From Chitinophagaceae bacterium (GTDB lineage Bacteria; Bacteroidota; Bacteroidia; Chitinophagales; Chitinophagaceae): DNA of 64,000 bases. Each line of letters begins with the position of its first letter. Positions within the stretch are counted from its first letter, which is position 1. Below, in pieces: positions 1-8,181 of this stretch. Made by a program: the position numbers and the translations under genes. The notes beneath the pieces were generated by a model, which was not told the origin of the DNA, made no database searches, and saw nothing but the letters and a program-made list of their open reading frames with translations. The DNA lies in contig JAEUVO010000031.1 of assembly GCA_016786885.1 (NCBI GenBank), positions 62,001-126,000 of the forward strand, in the 5' to 3' direction.

Positions 1-88
1 GCGGTGGCGAAACATTTACCCATGCACCGGTTTCTGGTGAATTGATCTCTACCGTTTGCTGGTTAATATTTTTAAAGTACTTGATCAT
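1..88 (-). CDS. CorA-like magnesium transporter, N-terminal fragment
   Basis: Only the first 29 codons are present; the gene runs off the left edge. Reading leftwards from the ATG at 88, the product begins MIKYFKNINQ and continues with an ETGAWVNVSPP-type stretch. This resembles the N-terminus of Bacteroidota CorA-family Mg2+/Co2+ channels. The membrane-spanning C-terminus with the GMN motif, which would prove the family, lies outside the window, so the call is tentative. dapF lies upstream on the same strand across a gap of about 100 bases in which I see nothing else. Confidence 0.5.
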   Translation of the reverse strand, partial: MIKYFKNINQQTVEINSPETGAWVNVSPP

Positions 89-186
89 AAACCGCCGCAA
101 AGGTAAGCCTGCACTTTCAGATTTGCTTTCTAATCTTTATTCCAGGTAATAGTAGTGTATTAAAAATAGCGGATGATACGGGCAAC

Positions 187-975
187 CTATTTTACTTCAA
201 CGTTGCCTTCATATACCTTTTCAGCGGGGCCGCAAAGCCAGATATTAATATATTTTTCATCATCCGTCCTGTCAAACTCTACTGAGAGAGTTCCTCCCAG
301 GGTTTTTACTTCAATATCGTTGAAGCCATTTTCATTATGATAGCTTACCAGTGCTGCAGCTGTGACACCGGTACCGCAGGAATAGGTTTCATCTTCAACT
401 CCTCTTTCGTAGGTGCGTACGATTATTTTGTTTGAATTCTCTGTTTGTTCTACAAAATTAACATTGATGCCCTCGTCGGCGAATTCCCTGCTAAAGCGTA
501 TATCATGGCCTTTCTTGTATACATCTATATCCATAACATTATTTACCAGTTTTATATAATGAGGGGAACCGGTATTTAAGATCAGATCGTTATGGAATCT
601 TTTAATGGTATCTACATCTTTCATTTTAAGAGAAACGATGCCATCAAAGTCGATTTCAGCATCATGAGGTCCGTCAGAGGCAAGAAAATGATAGGTCTCC
701 CGATGAATGCCCAGGTGATAAGCAAATTTGGTAATGCATCTTCCGCCGTTTCCACACATACTGCCTTCTTTACCATCGGCATTATAATATTTCATCTCAA
801 AATCATAGCCTTCTTTTTCATTCAGCAGCATCAGGCCGTCTGCGCCAATACCAAACCGCCGGTCGCACAAATGATGGATTTGCTGAGTGGTCAGGCCAGT
901 ATACTCATTCATTCTGTTGTCTGCTATAATAAAATCGTTGCCTGTGCCCTGGTATTTAAAAAAATGTAATTGCAT
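187..975 (-). CDS. dapF: diaminopimelate epimerase
   Basis: Converts LL- to meso-diaminopimelate in the cytoplasm, for lysine and peptidoglycan synthesis. The 262-residue product has the usual family length. Both catalytic cysteines are in their standard motifs: C74 in MCGNGGRC and C200 in ETYSCGTG. The N-terminal FFKYQGTGNDF motif is also typical. The start ATG shares its A with the TAA stop of the upstream phosphorylase gene (TAATG), so the two are translationally coupled. The pairing with a nucleoside phosphorylase does not point to a shared pathway. Confidence 0.96.
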   Translation of the reverse strand: MQLHFFKYQGTGNDFIIADNRMNEYTGLTTQQIHHLCDRRFGIGADGLMLLNEKEGYDFEMKYYNADGKEGSMCGNGGRCITKFAYHLGIHRETYHFLASDGPHDAEIDFDGIVSLKMKDVDTIKRFHNDLILNTGSPHYIKLVNNVMDIDVYKKGHDIRFSREFADEGINVNFVEQTENSNKIIVRTYERGVEDETYSCGTGVTAAALVSYHNENGFNDIEVKTLGGTLSVEFDRTDDEKYINIWLCGPAEKVYEGNVEVK

Positions 976-1853
976 TAAATACTTTCTGAAAATATCTGAA
1001 CGAATTTTTTGATTAGATTTTCAACCGCTGTTTTTCCATCTTTGGAAAATTCTTTCTTTATCCTGTTCGCCACAATAGCATTTACGGCAAGGCAATTATG
1101 GCCGAGCAATTTACCCAGTCCATAGATGGCAGAGGTTTCCATCTCAAAATTAGTAATACGATGTTGCCCGAAACGAAAATCTGTAAGCCGGTTGATCAGG
1201 TCCGGATTACGGATGCCTAATCTGAGTATCCTTCCTTGCGGACCATAAAAACCCGGACAGGTTACTGTAATGCCGTGATGAAAATCTTTTACAAAATGTT
1301 TTATTAAAGAGCCGGCGCCACTTGTAATGTAAGGATGCCCGATCTGTCCGTGAATTTGTGTGTGAGTAACAAAAGAGTGGATCAGTTGCTGCTCTTCATC
1401 ATTTTGCTCATAGCGGTAAAAATTAAGCAGGTTATCTATTCCAAGGCCATGGGTGGATGCAACAAAACTGTCTACCGGAATATCACTTTGCAATGAACCG
1501 GAAGTACCGATACGGATAATGTTGAGAGACTTAAGTTGCTTTTTGATCTCCCTGGTTTCAAAATCAATATTTACAAGAGCATCGAGTTCATTAATGACAA
1601 TATCAATATTATCAGGTCCGATGCCTGATGATAGAACTGTAATTCTTTTTTTGTTGATATACCCGGTATGACTGATAAATTCCCGGTGCTGACGTTTTAC
1701 TTCAATTTTATCAAAGTACTTGCTCACTTCTTTTACCCGGTCCGGGTCTCCTACTGTTACTACAGTATCGCCCAGTTCATCGGGCCTGAGGTCAATATGA
1801 TATACAGCTCCCCGGTCATTAATAATGAGTTCTGATTCTGCGATCCGGCTCAT
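975..1853 (-). CDS. nucleoside phosphorylase (uridine/purine phosphorylase family)
   Basis: Cytosolic enzyme that would cleave a nucleoside with phosphate to base and ribose-1-phosphate in salvage. The 292-residue protein has the phosphate-binding VTVGDPDRV segment near residue 35, the SSGIGPDNIDI loop and the NFEMETSAIY motif near residue 235; the glutamate of the last normally binds ribose. This is the PNP_UDP_1 fold of Udp and DeoD. Whether uridine or purine nucleosides are the substrate cannot be told from motifs alone, so no symbol is given. It is first in a two-gene unit with dapF (one-base overlap). Confidence 0.85.
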   Translation of the reverse strand: MSRIAESELIINDRGAVYHIDLRPDELGDTVVTVGDPDRVKEVSKYFDKIEVKRQHREFISHTGYINKKRITVLSSGIGPDNIDIVINELDALVNIDFETREIKKQLKSLNIIRIGTSGSLQSDIPVDSFVASTHGLGIDNLLNFYRYEQNDEEQQLIHSFVTHTQIHGQIGHPYITSGAGSLIKHFVKDFHHGITVTCPGFYGPQGRILRLGIRNPDLINRLTDFRFGQHRITNFEMETSAIYGLGKLLGHNCLAVNAIVANRIKKEFSKDGKTAVENLIKKFVQIFSESI

Positions 1854-1926
1854 ATAACTAGTTTAATATGATGTAAATAAACCTATTTCAAAAATATGCT
1901 TTATTTTCGCAGCGGTTTAAAAAAAT

Positions 1927-1997
1927 GGTCCTGTGGCCGAGTGGCTAGGCAGAGCTCTGCAAAAGCTCCTACAGCGGTTCGAATCCGCTCGGGACCT
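1927..1997 (+). tRNA. tRNA-Cys (anticodon GCA)
   Basis: A complete cloverleaf can be folded. The acceptor strand GGTCCTG pairs with CGGGACC (one G-T). The anticodon loop reads CTCTGCAAAAG with GCA in the anticodon position, and the T arm contains GGTTCGAATCC. The discriminator base is T (U73), the identity element expected for tRNA-Cys. The 3' CCA is not encoded. A terminator-like hairpin follows closely. Confidence 0.95.
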
Positions 1998-2006
1998 CAT
2001 AAAACA

Positions 2007-2034
2007 AAGTCATCTGGTAAGGTGGCTTTTTTTA
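2007..2034 (+). terminator. rho-independent terminator after tRNA-Cys
   Basis: AAGTCAT at 2007-2013 pairs with GTGGCTT at 2022-2028 (with G-T pairs) and is followed by a run of seven Ts. Its last bases overlap the stop of the convergent minus-strand gene. Confidence 0.6.
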
Positions 2035-2952
2035 TTGTTCAATATAAGCCCTGCTCCATTTTGGAGTATAGGAAATTCTCAGAGAATCTTTGATCCTGGC
2101 CGTATCTGCAGCTGTGGCCGGAAGTATAAAGAATAAGATAAAATTGACAGAGTCTTTTGTTCCCATCTGTATTGTTGTAGGCAATTCTTTCAGAAATTTA
2201 AAACGTTTGAAGGCTCTTTCCCTGCCGGCTGTTTCAATAACAAATTTGTAATTACCCGCTGGTGCTACAATTGGTGGCGGGATGGTTATATTTCCTTTTT
2301 GAACCGTAGCAGTGTCGTTATCATTTTGTGCGGAAGGCTCTGATGTATTTGTAGCTGGTGCGGTAGTGTTGTTGGCATCAGCTTTAGTATTCTTGTAAAT
2401 AATATATCCACCCCAGATAGCTAATACCAAACCAATAAGCATTAAGAGTATTGCTACCGGTTTTTTCCATTGTACTTTTTCTCTTCTTGGGTTGAGGATG
2501 TCTCTGTAGTTAGAAACATCTGTATTGTTATCAACTTCGGTATAACCTACTTGTTTTGCTGGTTGTTCTTTTAATATTTCTGGTGTAAGCTGACCGGGAG
2601 AAAAACTGTATTGACCAGATTGGGTTTTTACAAGACTGCCGATGCCATCCAGCATAAAAGGTTTTCCTATGTTCAGGAATTGTTGTCCCAGCCACAGGTG
2701 AGAATCAAGATCTGCTGCTGCCAATGCTTTGATTTTCCCGGTTTGCGAAGAAATAAAGTCTATTAGGGCAGGATTGTCTTTAATGCCCTGATTATTCTCA
2801 AAAGTGATGCCTTCGCCAAAGTCTTTCTTGCTGTTTTTGTCAGGTTCAGGATCAACAACAGTTGTTGAATCAAGCAGGAATGTGCCAATACCGGGCAGAT
2901 CCAGTCTCCGTGTGGAATAGAGATATTGGGCAAGTATCTGAGCTAGTTTCAA
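2032..2952 (-). CDS. HU/CCDC81-type domain protein with one membrane helix
   Basis: A 306-residue protein. Residues 1-80 (MKLAQILAQYLYSTRRLDLPGIGTF) and about 85-135 (LDGIGSLVKTQSGQYSF) resemble the two HU-like domains of the prokaryotic CCDC81 family common in Bacteroidota. A single transmembrane helix follows near residues 186-206 (IAILLMLIGLVLAIWGGYII-like). Next comes a Thr/Ala/Asn-rich linker and a C-terminal domain of about 90 residues that looks like a SPOR-type peptidoglycan-binding module (YKFVIETAGRERAFKRFKFL). The likely role is envelope or cell-division associated; no experimental function can be assigned from sequence. It is convergent with tRNA-Cys. Confidence 0.75.
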   Translation of the reverse strand: MKLAQILAQYLYSTRRLDLPGIGTFLLDSTTVVDPEPDKNSKKDFGEGITFENNQGIKDNPALIDFISSQTGKIKALAAADLDSHLWLGQQFLNIGKPFMLDGIGSLVKTQSGQYSFSPGQLTPEILKEQPAKQVGYTEVDNNTDVSNYRDILNPRREKVQWKKPVAILLMLIGLVLAIWGGYIIYKNTKADANNTTAPATNTSEPSAQNDNDTATVQKGNITIPPPIVAPAGNYKFVIETAGRERAFKRFKFLKELPTTIQMGTKDSVNFILFFILPATAADTARIKDSLRISYTPKWSRAYIEQ

Positions 2953-3041
2953 AGTTTTGGCTTTTAAAAGAATACAATATAAATATTTTATACCACCAAT
3001 ACAAGTGCCGGAAAACTCTGGGGTTTAACTTTACATCAATT

Positions 3042-3359
3042 ATGCTTACCAAACAAGAAACGGATTTCATCAGCTATTGGGAAGAGAACAGGCTGGCCAA
3101 AAAAAAAGTACTGCGACAGATATATGTTGGGCTCCCTTTGGCAGTAATACTTGTCATTACCATTTTTGCGAACCTTCTTTCCGGGTGGTATAGCAGGGCG
3201 CAAATGGTCATGTCGAGGGAAAACTCTTCTTTGATCATCGTTTTACTGATAGCGGCACTTTCTATTGTAGTTTTTATTGTCATATTCTCTGCCCGTCACC
3301 GGTGGGATATGAATGAGCAGCGTTATCGTGAATTACTGGATAAGAAGGCGAAAGATTAA
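3042..3359 (+). CDS. small two-helix membrane protein
   Basis: A 105-residue protein starting at the ATG at 3042. The open frame extends further upstream but overlaps the start of the divergent gene at 2952. Two hydrophobic helices are visible (around residues 26-46, IYVGLPLAVILVITIFANLL, and 66-86, LIIVLLIAALSIVVFIVIF), with charged ends (KKK before, RELLDKKAKD after). This suggests both termini are cytoplasmic. I do not recognise a named family. The following FKBP gene lies 74 bases downstream and may or may not be cotranscribed. Confidence 0.7.
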   Translation: MLTKQETDFISYWEENRLAKKKVLRQIYVGLPLAVILVITIFANLLSGWYSRAQMVMSRENSSLIIVLLIAALSIVVFIVIFSARHRWDMNEQRYRELLDKKAKD

Positions 3360-3433
3360 AAAATAATTCCTTTTTTTGCAGCGAATAATAGTTTTCTAGG
3401 GTCTTACCCTAGATTTTGTACCAACAATTGAGT

Positions 3434-3901
3434 ATGAAGAAATTTATCCTTTTTCTATCCGTTTCCGGTTTTTTAATGTTCAGCAGCGGTTGTTTGAAGG
3501 ACAATAGCTGTAATGCAAAATCTGTTGAAAGTGAACAGGCAGCCATTGTGAATTATGCCCTTGCAAACGGAATAACTGCTACTGCCCACAGCAGCGGGTT
3601 ATATTATGAAGTAGTGACCGCCGGTACCGGACCTGCACCTAACCTTAATTCTACCGTATCTGTGCGATATGTAGGAAAACTGCTGAATGGAACTGTTTTC
3701 GATACTCAAGCCGGAACTCCCGTCACTTTTCCGGTGAACCAGGTGATTCCGGGCTGGCAGTTAGGTCTTCCGCTGGTACAGGAGGGAGGTACAATCAAAC
3801 TGATCGTTCCATCATCACTGGCCTATGGCTGTACGGGATACGGTTCCATACCAGGAGATGCAATATTATATTTTGAGATCGATTTGGTAGATGTTCAATA
3901 A
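3434..3901 (+). CDS. FKBP-type peptidyl-prolyl isomerase lipoprotein
   Basis: Catalyses proline cis/trans isomerisation of envelope proteins. The chosen ATG at 3434 gives a lipoprotein signal ending FSSGC, with C20 as the lipid-modified cysteine; the six upstream codons in frame would add a non-signal extension. Residues 60-155 form one FKBP domain with VSVRYVGKLLNGTVFDT, a VIPGWQLGL segment, KLIVPSSLAYG and a final YFEIDLVDVQ strand. At 155 residues it is a minimal single-domain form. A terminator hairpin directly follows. Confidence 0.9.
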   Translation: MKKFILFLSVSGFLMFSSGCLKDNSCNAKSVESEQAAIVNYALANGITATAHSSGLYYEVVTAGTGPAPNLNSTVSVRYVGKLLNGTVFDTQAGTPVTFPVNQVIPGWQLGLPLVQEGGTIKLIVPSSLAYGCTGYGSIPGDAILYFEIDLVDVQ

Positions 3902-3932
3902 TTGCTGAGCCTTTACTGCTTATGCTCTGCTC

Positions 3933-3966
3933 CCCCGTCCTGCTTGCAGCGACGGGGTTCTTTTTA
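3933..3966 (+). terminator. terminator of the FKBP gene
   Basis: CCCCGTC at 3933-3939 pairs perfectly with GACGGGG at 3951-3957, followed by TTCTTTTT. It lies 30 bases after the FKBP stop and upstream of the preferred start of the serine dehydratase, which argues against any start for that gene before about 3960. Confidence 0.8.
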
Positions 3967-3994
3967 CACTATTTTTGATCCCAAACTCATCATC

Positions 3995-5437
3995 TTGCCT
4001 CACGAAGCCATTTCTGTCTTTGATATTTTTAAGATCGGGGTAGGCCCTTCCAGTTCTCATACCTTGGGGCCATGGAGAGCTGCACAGCGATTTGTCCAAA
4101 TGTTGCAACATAAAAATATGCTGGCAACGGTGACGCAGGTAAGGGTGCTTCTTTATGGTTCATTAGCCAAGACAGGTAAAGGTCATGGTACGGATATAGC
4201 GGTTCAGTTGGGACTTTGCGGTGATGACCCGGTAACATTTGCAGTGGATCAGATTGATCCCAAGATTCATGACATAGCCGCAATGAAAAAACTTGTCTTG
4301 CTTGGACTACATGAAGTTGACTTTGATCCGCAGGAAGACATTGAATTCCTCATTACAGAAACGCTTCCTTATCACCCCAATGCAGTTACTTTCCTGGCAA
4401 CTGCCCGGAATGGAGAAGCGATTGCTGAAACCTATTATTCGGTTGGTGGCGGATTTGTGATCAGGGAAGGAGAAGAAACCGGTACGGTGCAATCTGTTCA
4501 ATTGCCTTTCCCCATTAACAATGCGGATGATCTGTTACACTGGTGTATAAAAACAGGTATGAGTATCCATGAAATAGTAATGGAAAATGAACATACCTGG
4601 AGGGGCGAAGAAGAAACAAAAGGAGATGCACTGAATATATGGCGGGTGATGAAAGAGTGTATTTACCGGGGTTGTCATACACCTGGCATCTTACCCGGCG
4701 GACTCAATGTAAAAAGACGTGGTGCAGAATTGAACAAAAGGCTTCTTGCAGGAAAGGAATATTCGGATTATGATACATGGTTATTAGCTATCCGTTCCGG
4801 GGGCAATGATTTTAAATACATACTGGATTGGGTCAGTTGTTTTGCACTCGCAGTTAATGAAGAAAATGCATCATTCGGCAGAGTGGTGACGGCTCCAACC
4901 AATGGCGCTGCAGGAGTTATACCAGCTGTACTCCAGTATTATATAGCCTTTTGCCCAGATAGCTATCGGGAGGTAAACAAAGAGGATAAGATCATTCAAT
5001 TCCTGCTGACTGCTGCTGAAATAGGCAGCATTTTCAAAAAGGGGGCCACTCTTTCCGCAGCTATGGGAGGATGCCAGGCTGAGATTGGTGTGTCATCCGC
5101 TATGGCTGCCGCCGGACTTACCGAATGCATGGGAGGCACCCAAAGGCAGGTAATGATGGCATCTGAGATTGCTATGGAGCATCATTTAGGATTAACCTGC
5201 GACCCGATAGCCGGGTTAGTGCAAGTTCCTTGTATTGAAAGGAATACCATGGGGGCCATTAAGGCAATCACTGCTTCCCAACTGGCACTCCAAAGCACTC
5301 CTGATTTTGCCAAAGTATCATTAGATGCAGTCATTAAAACCATGTGGGACACTGCCCTGGATATGAACCACAAGTACAAGGAAACTGCTGACGGGGGACT
5401 AGCCGTAAATGTGCCTCTCAGTTTGCCTGAATGCTGA
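3995..5437 (+). CDS. sdaA: L-serine ammonia-lyase (single-chain, iron-sulfur)
   Basis: Deaminates L-serine to pyruvate with a 4Fe-4S cluster. The product contains the N-terminal beta-type domain ([18 protein letters not shown]) and the C-terminal alpha-type domain with cysteines C360 (GGCQAEIG), C402 (LTCDPIAG) and C413 (VPCIERN), as expected for cluster binding. I place the start at the TTG at 3995, giving 480 residues beginning [10 protein letters not shown] after the initiator. The frame is open back to a TTG at 3902, but that segment contains the FKBP terminator and encodes nothing family-like. No ATG is available near the conserved N-terminus. Confidence 0.92.
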   Translation: MPHEAISVFDIFKIGVGPSSSHTLGPWRAAQRFVQMLQHKNMLATVTQVRVLLYGSLAKTGKGHGTDIAVQLGLCGDDPVTFAVDQIDPKIHDIAAMKKLVLLGLHEVDFDPQEDIEFLITETLPYHPNAVTFLATARNGEAIAETYYSVGGGFVIREGEETGTVQSVQLPFPINNADDLLHWCIKTGMSIHEIVMENEHTWRGEEETKGDALNIWRVMKECIYRGCHTPGILPGGLNVKRRGAELNKRLLAGKEYSDYDTWLLAIRSGGNDFKYILDWVSCFALAVNEENASFGRVVTAPTNGAAGVIPAVLQYYIAFCPDSYREVNKEDKIIQFLLTAAEIGSIFKKGATLSAAMGGCQAEIGVSSAMAAAGLTECMGGTQRQVMMASEIAMEHHLGLTCDPIAGLVQVPCIERNTMGAIKAITASQLALQSTPDFAKVSLDAVIKTMWDTALDMNHKYKETADGGLAVNVPLSLPEC

Positions 5438-5585
5438 TTGTCCCTCGGGAGACATATATTAACTTATTGTCAAGTACAAATAAAAAGAGCTTTATTTTTT
5501 ACAGGTTATTGCACTATTAAAGAGATGATGTTGTAAATTTATTTCCGGCAAAAAACCAATTAATACAACCTCAAACCATTTTACC

Positions 5586-6098
5586 ATGGCAACTAAAAAG
5601 AAAGCTAAAAAGAAAGTTGCAAAGCCAGTTGCTAAAAGAAAGCCGGCCTCCAAAAAGAAAGCAGCTAAAAAGAAACCTGCATCAAAAAGAAAAGTGGTTA
5701 AAGCCAAACCCAAACGTAAGCCTGTTGCCCGTAAAAAAGCAACGCCTAAAAAAGTAGCAAAGAAAAAAGCCGCAAAAAAACTGGTGAAAAAAGTAGCTAA
5801 GAAAGTTGCAAAAAAGACGGTGAGAAAAGCTGCTAAAAAAATAGCAAAAAAGAAACCGGCGGCAGTCAAACCTAAAGCAACTAAGAAGAAAAAAATTATT
5901 CCACCGGCTCCTGTTCATTCCGTACCGGTAGTTGTAGAAGAAATAAAAGAAATATTTGTGACTCCGGAAGGAGAGCTGGAGATAACAGAGACTATCGTTA
6001 CTGTTGATGCAGACAGTACTGATTATTCAGATAGTATTGAAGAGGGGTTGACAGAAACAGAAGGCAATCCGGACGAGGAGGATGGAACAACGATATGA
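5586..6098 (+). CDS. histone H1-like lysine/alanine-rich protein with acidic tail
   Basis: A 170-residue protein. Residues 1-105 are almost entirely Lys, Ala, Pro, Arg and Val in KKAKKK, KKVAKK and KKPA repeats, like the C-terminal arm of histone H1 and bacterial H1-like proteins that bind DNA non-specifically. Residues 112-170 switch sharply to an acidic tail (VVVEEIKEIF, then Glu/Asp/Thr-rich to the end). A nucleoid-associated or nucleic-acid chaperone role is inferred. The nucleotide sequence is A-rich on the coding strand because of the Lys codons. The leader resembles that of the next gene (5558-5575 versus 6389-6406). Confidence 0.8.
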   Translation: MATKKKAKKKVAKPVAKRKPASKKKAAKKKPASKRKVVKAKPKRKPVARKKATPKKVAKKKAAKKLVKKVAKKVAKKTVRKAAKKIAKKKPAAVKPKATKKKKIIPPAPVHSVPVVVEEIKEIFVTPEGELEITETIVTVDADSTDYSDSIEEGLTETEGNPDEEDGTTI

Positions 6099-6104
6099 CA
6101 TAGC

Positions 6105-6147
6105 ACAGGCAGGTTGCATAACGTGGAATCCGCCTGTATTTTTTTCA
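6105..6147 (+). terminator. terminator after the H1-like gene
   Basis: An imperfect hairpin, with ACAGGCAGG at 6105-6113 opposed to CCGCCTGT near 6130-6137 (one bulged base), is followed by ATTTTTTTC. It lies just after the stop at 6098. Confidence 0.6.
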
Positions 6148-6417
6148 GGAAGTTTTTTTAACTATATTCAATAAAACTTCCTTCATCTTAAGATAAGATA
6201 GCAGCTTTCGCTGCTAAGCGGGACAGAAGGCAATTTTAGGCCCTTCAAATAATTCCCGGACAGCAATAACAGGCGGCACAGGAGTGGTCGCCGATCAGAT
6301 TTTAATACTGGCTGTCTTTTTCATTTATTGATAGTCCTGAAAATAGCCTGGAGGATACTCCGGGATAATGATTTTACAACCATTAACTAATTAAACCAAC
6401 CTCAAAACAAAAACCAC
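6148..6417. other. intergenic leader region before the carbamoyltransferase
   Basis: No gene is visible here. A small perfect hairpin, AGCAGC-tttc-GCTGCT, lies at 6200-6215. The last 30 bases hold the leader AATTAAACCAACCTCAAA (6389-6406) shared with the preceding gene. I see no clear promoter box. Confidence 0.4.
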
Positions 6418-8127
6418 ATGACAGTATTAGGTATTCATCACGGACATGATTCATCAGCAGCTATTGTTAAAGATGGCGCTATCCTAGCCGATGTGCAGGA
6501 GGAAAGATTTTCACGGGTAAAGCACGGAGCCAGTTTGCCGTTAAAATCAATTGCCTATTGTTTAAAAGAAGCCGGACTTAACAGTATTAATGATGTAGAC
6601 TATATCAGTTTTTCAAATCAAAGTAACACTGAAGAGATAGAATCAGTTTTTGGTTTAAAAAACGAGTCTGGCGGATTAAAAAAGACAATTAAAAAGATGC
6701 TTTATACAATTATGCGGAAAGAAGTGTATATAAGCAATATGAAGCTTCCGATTTATTATCCTGATTATATTGTAAGGGATAAAAGCAAGTGTATTAACAA
6801 TCATCATCATCTCTCACATGCTGCCAGTGCTTATTTTACCCGCAAATCAGCTGAAAAATGTCTCATTTTTACCATTGATGGTGCGGGGGATAAATTCTGT
6901 ACGGCGATATGGATGGGAGAAGGCAGTAAAATTGAGTTACTAAAAAGTTATTACAGGGATGCATCAATTGGCTGGGCATATAGCATCGTTACCGAAGCTT
7001 TACACTGGATACATGGTGATGGGGAAGGAAAAACGATGGGCCTGGCACCCTATGGAGATCCGTCCAAATGCAGCGATGAGCTGGATAAGTATTTCCCTGT
7101 TTTTAAAGGAGATGAATTAGTGACACCATCTTCTTTAGGACAAGACTATTGCTGGAATGAGGGAGGCTCTTACCAGTTCCATTTTGATGAAGCAAAAGAA
7201 GTGGAGAAGTTAGTAGAGAAATACGGAAGGGAACATGTGGCTGCCAGGGCACAAAAATTACTGGAAGAAGTGGTAATAAACCTTGTATCCGGCTGGGTGA
7301 AAAAAACCGGCATCAAAAGAGTAGTATTTGCGGGTGGTGTGATGCTGAATGTAAAATTGAATCAAAGAATTTGGAATAACCGCAACGAGATTGGTATTAT
7401 TGAGCAACATGTTTTTCCTAATCCAGGTGACTCAGGCCTCGCTATCGGCGCAGCATTATTGCAGTATTACAAACATCACGACTTTAAAGGAAATGAAATA
7501 AAGAACCTTTATGGCGGACCTGCATACAGTAACGAGGAAATAGAAGCCATGCTAAAGGTCAGGAAGCTGAAATATCATTATACCGATAATCCTTCCAAAG
7601 TGGCAGCTGAGTTATTGGCCAAAAACCAGATCGTAGCCTGGTTCCAGGGACGTATGGAATGTGGACCGAGAGCATTGGGTAATCGATCTATTTTGATGAG
7701 TCCGCTGAAACCTGAAAACAAGGATGTCATCAACAAATGGGTGAAATTCCGTGAAGGATTCCGTCCTTTTTGTCCCTCATTAACATATGAAAAGAAAGAT
7801 GTTTATCTGAAGGATAACCGGGATGAATTTTTTATGATCACTTCCTTTGATGTGACCGATGAAAAAAGAGAAGCGATACCTGCGGTAGTGCATGTGGATG
7901 GTACAGTGAGGCCACAAATGGTGCAGAAGGAAACAAATCCAAGATATTGGGAGCTTATCAATGAATTTGGTAACCTGACCGGTGAGTATATTGTACTCAA
8001 CTCTTCTTTTAATGTAATGGGTGAACCGATCATTAATCATCCTAAGGAAGCCATCAAATGTTTTTTTGACTCCGGGCTGGATGCCATTTTTTTGGGAAAC
8101 TATTATCTAATTAAATCAGAACATTAG
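6418..8127 (+). CDS. NodU/CmcH-family carbamoyltransferase
   Basis: Family members transfer a carbamoyl group from carbamoyl phosphate to a hydroxyl of a sugar or natural product via a carbamoyl-adenylate. The 569-residue length is typical. The N-terminal Kae1-like ATPase/metal domain is visible (VLGIHHGHDSSAA at the start, NNHHHLSHAASAYF near residue 125, FTIDGAGDKFCTA near 150, TMGLAPYG near 200). The C-terminal domain carries GRMECGPRALGNRS near residue 410. No sugar or antibiotic cluster is adjacent, so the acceptor is unknown; a cell-surface glycan is possible. Confidence 0.9.
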   Translation: MTVLGIHHGHDSSAAIVKDGAILADVQEERFSRVKHGASLPLKSIAYCLKEAGLNSINDVDYISFSNQSNTEEIESVFGLKNESGGLKKTIKKMLYTIMRKEVYISNMKLPIYYPDYIVRDKSKCINNHHHLSHAASAYFTRKSAEKCLIFTIDGAGDKFCTAIWMGEGSKIELLKSYYRDASIGWAYSIVTEALHWIHGDGEGKTMGLAPYGDPSKCSDELDKYFPVFKGDELVTPSSLGQDYCWNEGGSYQFHFDEAKEVEKLVEKYGREHVAARAQKLLEEVVINLVSGWVKKTGIKRVVFAGGVMLNVKLNQRIWNNRNEIGIIEQHVFPNPGDSGLAIGAALLQYYKHHDFKGNEIKNLYGGPAYSNEEIEAMLKVRKLKYHYTDNPSKVAAELLAKNQIVAWFQGRMECGPRALGNRSILMSPLKPENKDVINKWVKFREGFRPFCPSLTYEKKDVYLKDNRDEFFMITSFDVTDEKREAIPAVVHVDGTVRPQMVQKETNPRYWELINEFGNLTGEYIVLNSSFNVMGEPIINHPKEAIKCFFDSGLDAIFLGNYYLIKSEH

Positions 8128-8133
8128 GAAATC

Positions 8134-8163
8134 AAAAGCCGCCAGTTAACTGGCGGCTTTTTA
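8134..8163 (+). terminator. terminator after the carbamoyltransferase gene
   Basis: AAAGCCGCCAGTT pairs with AACTGGCGGCTTT as a near-continuous palindrome at 8135-8160, followed by TT on the plus side and preceded by A-rich sequence. It can therefore serve both this gene and the convergent mqnE. Confidence 0.85.
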
Positions 8164-8181
8164 ACTCGTAAGTTAATTTGT

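Noticed and set aside
2862..3041. Longer N-terminus for the two-helix membrane protein
   Set aside because: It would overlap the divergent gene start at 2952, and the extra residues are not membrane-protein-like; the ATG at 3042 fits better.
5492..5918. Minus-strand open frames opposite the H1-like gene
   Set aside because: Phe/Leu-rich translations are the antisense of AAA/AAG lysine repeats.
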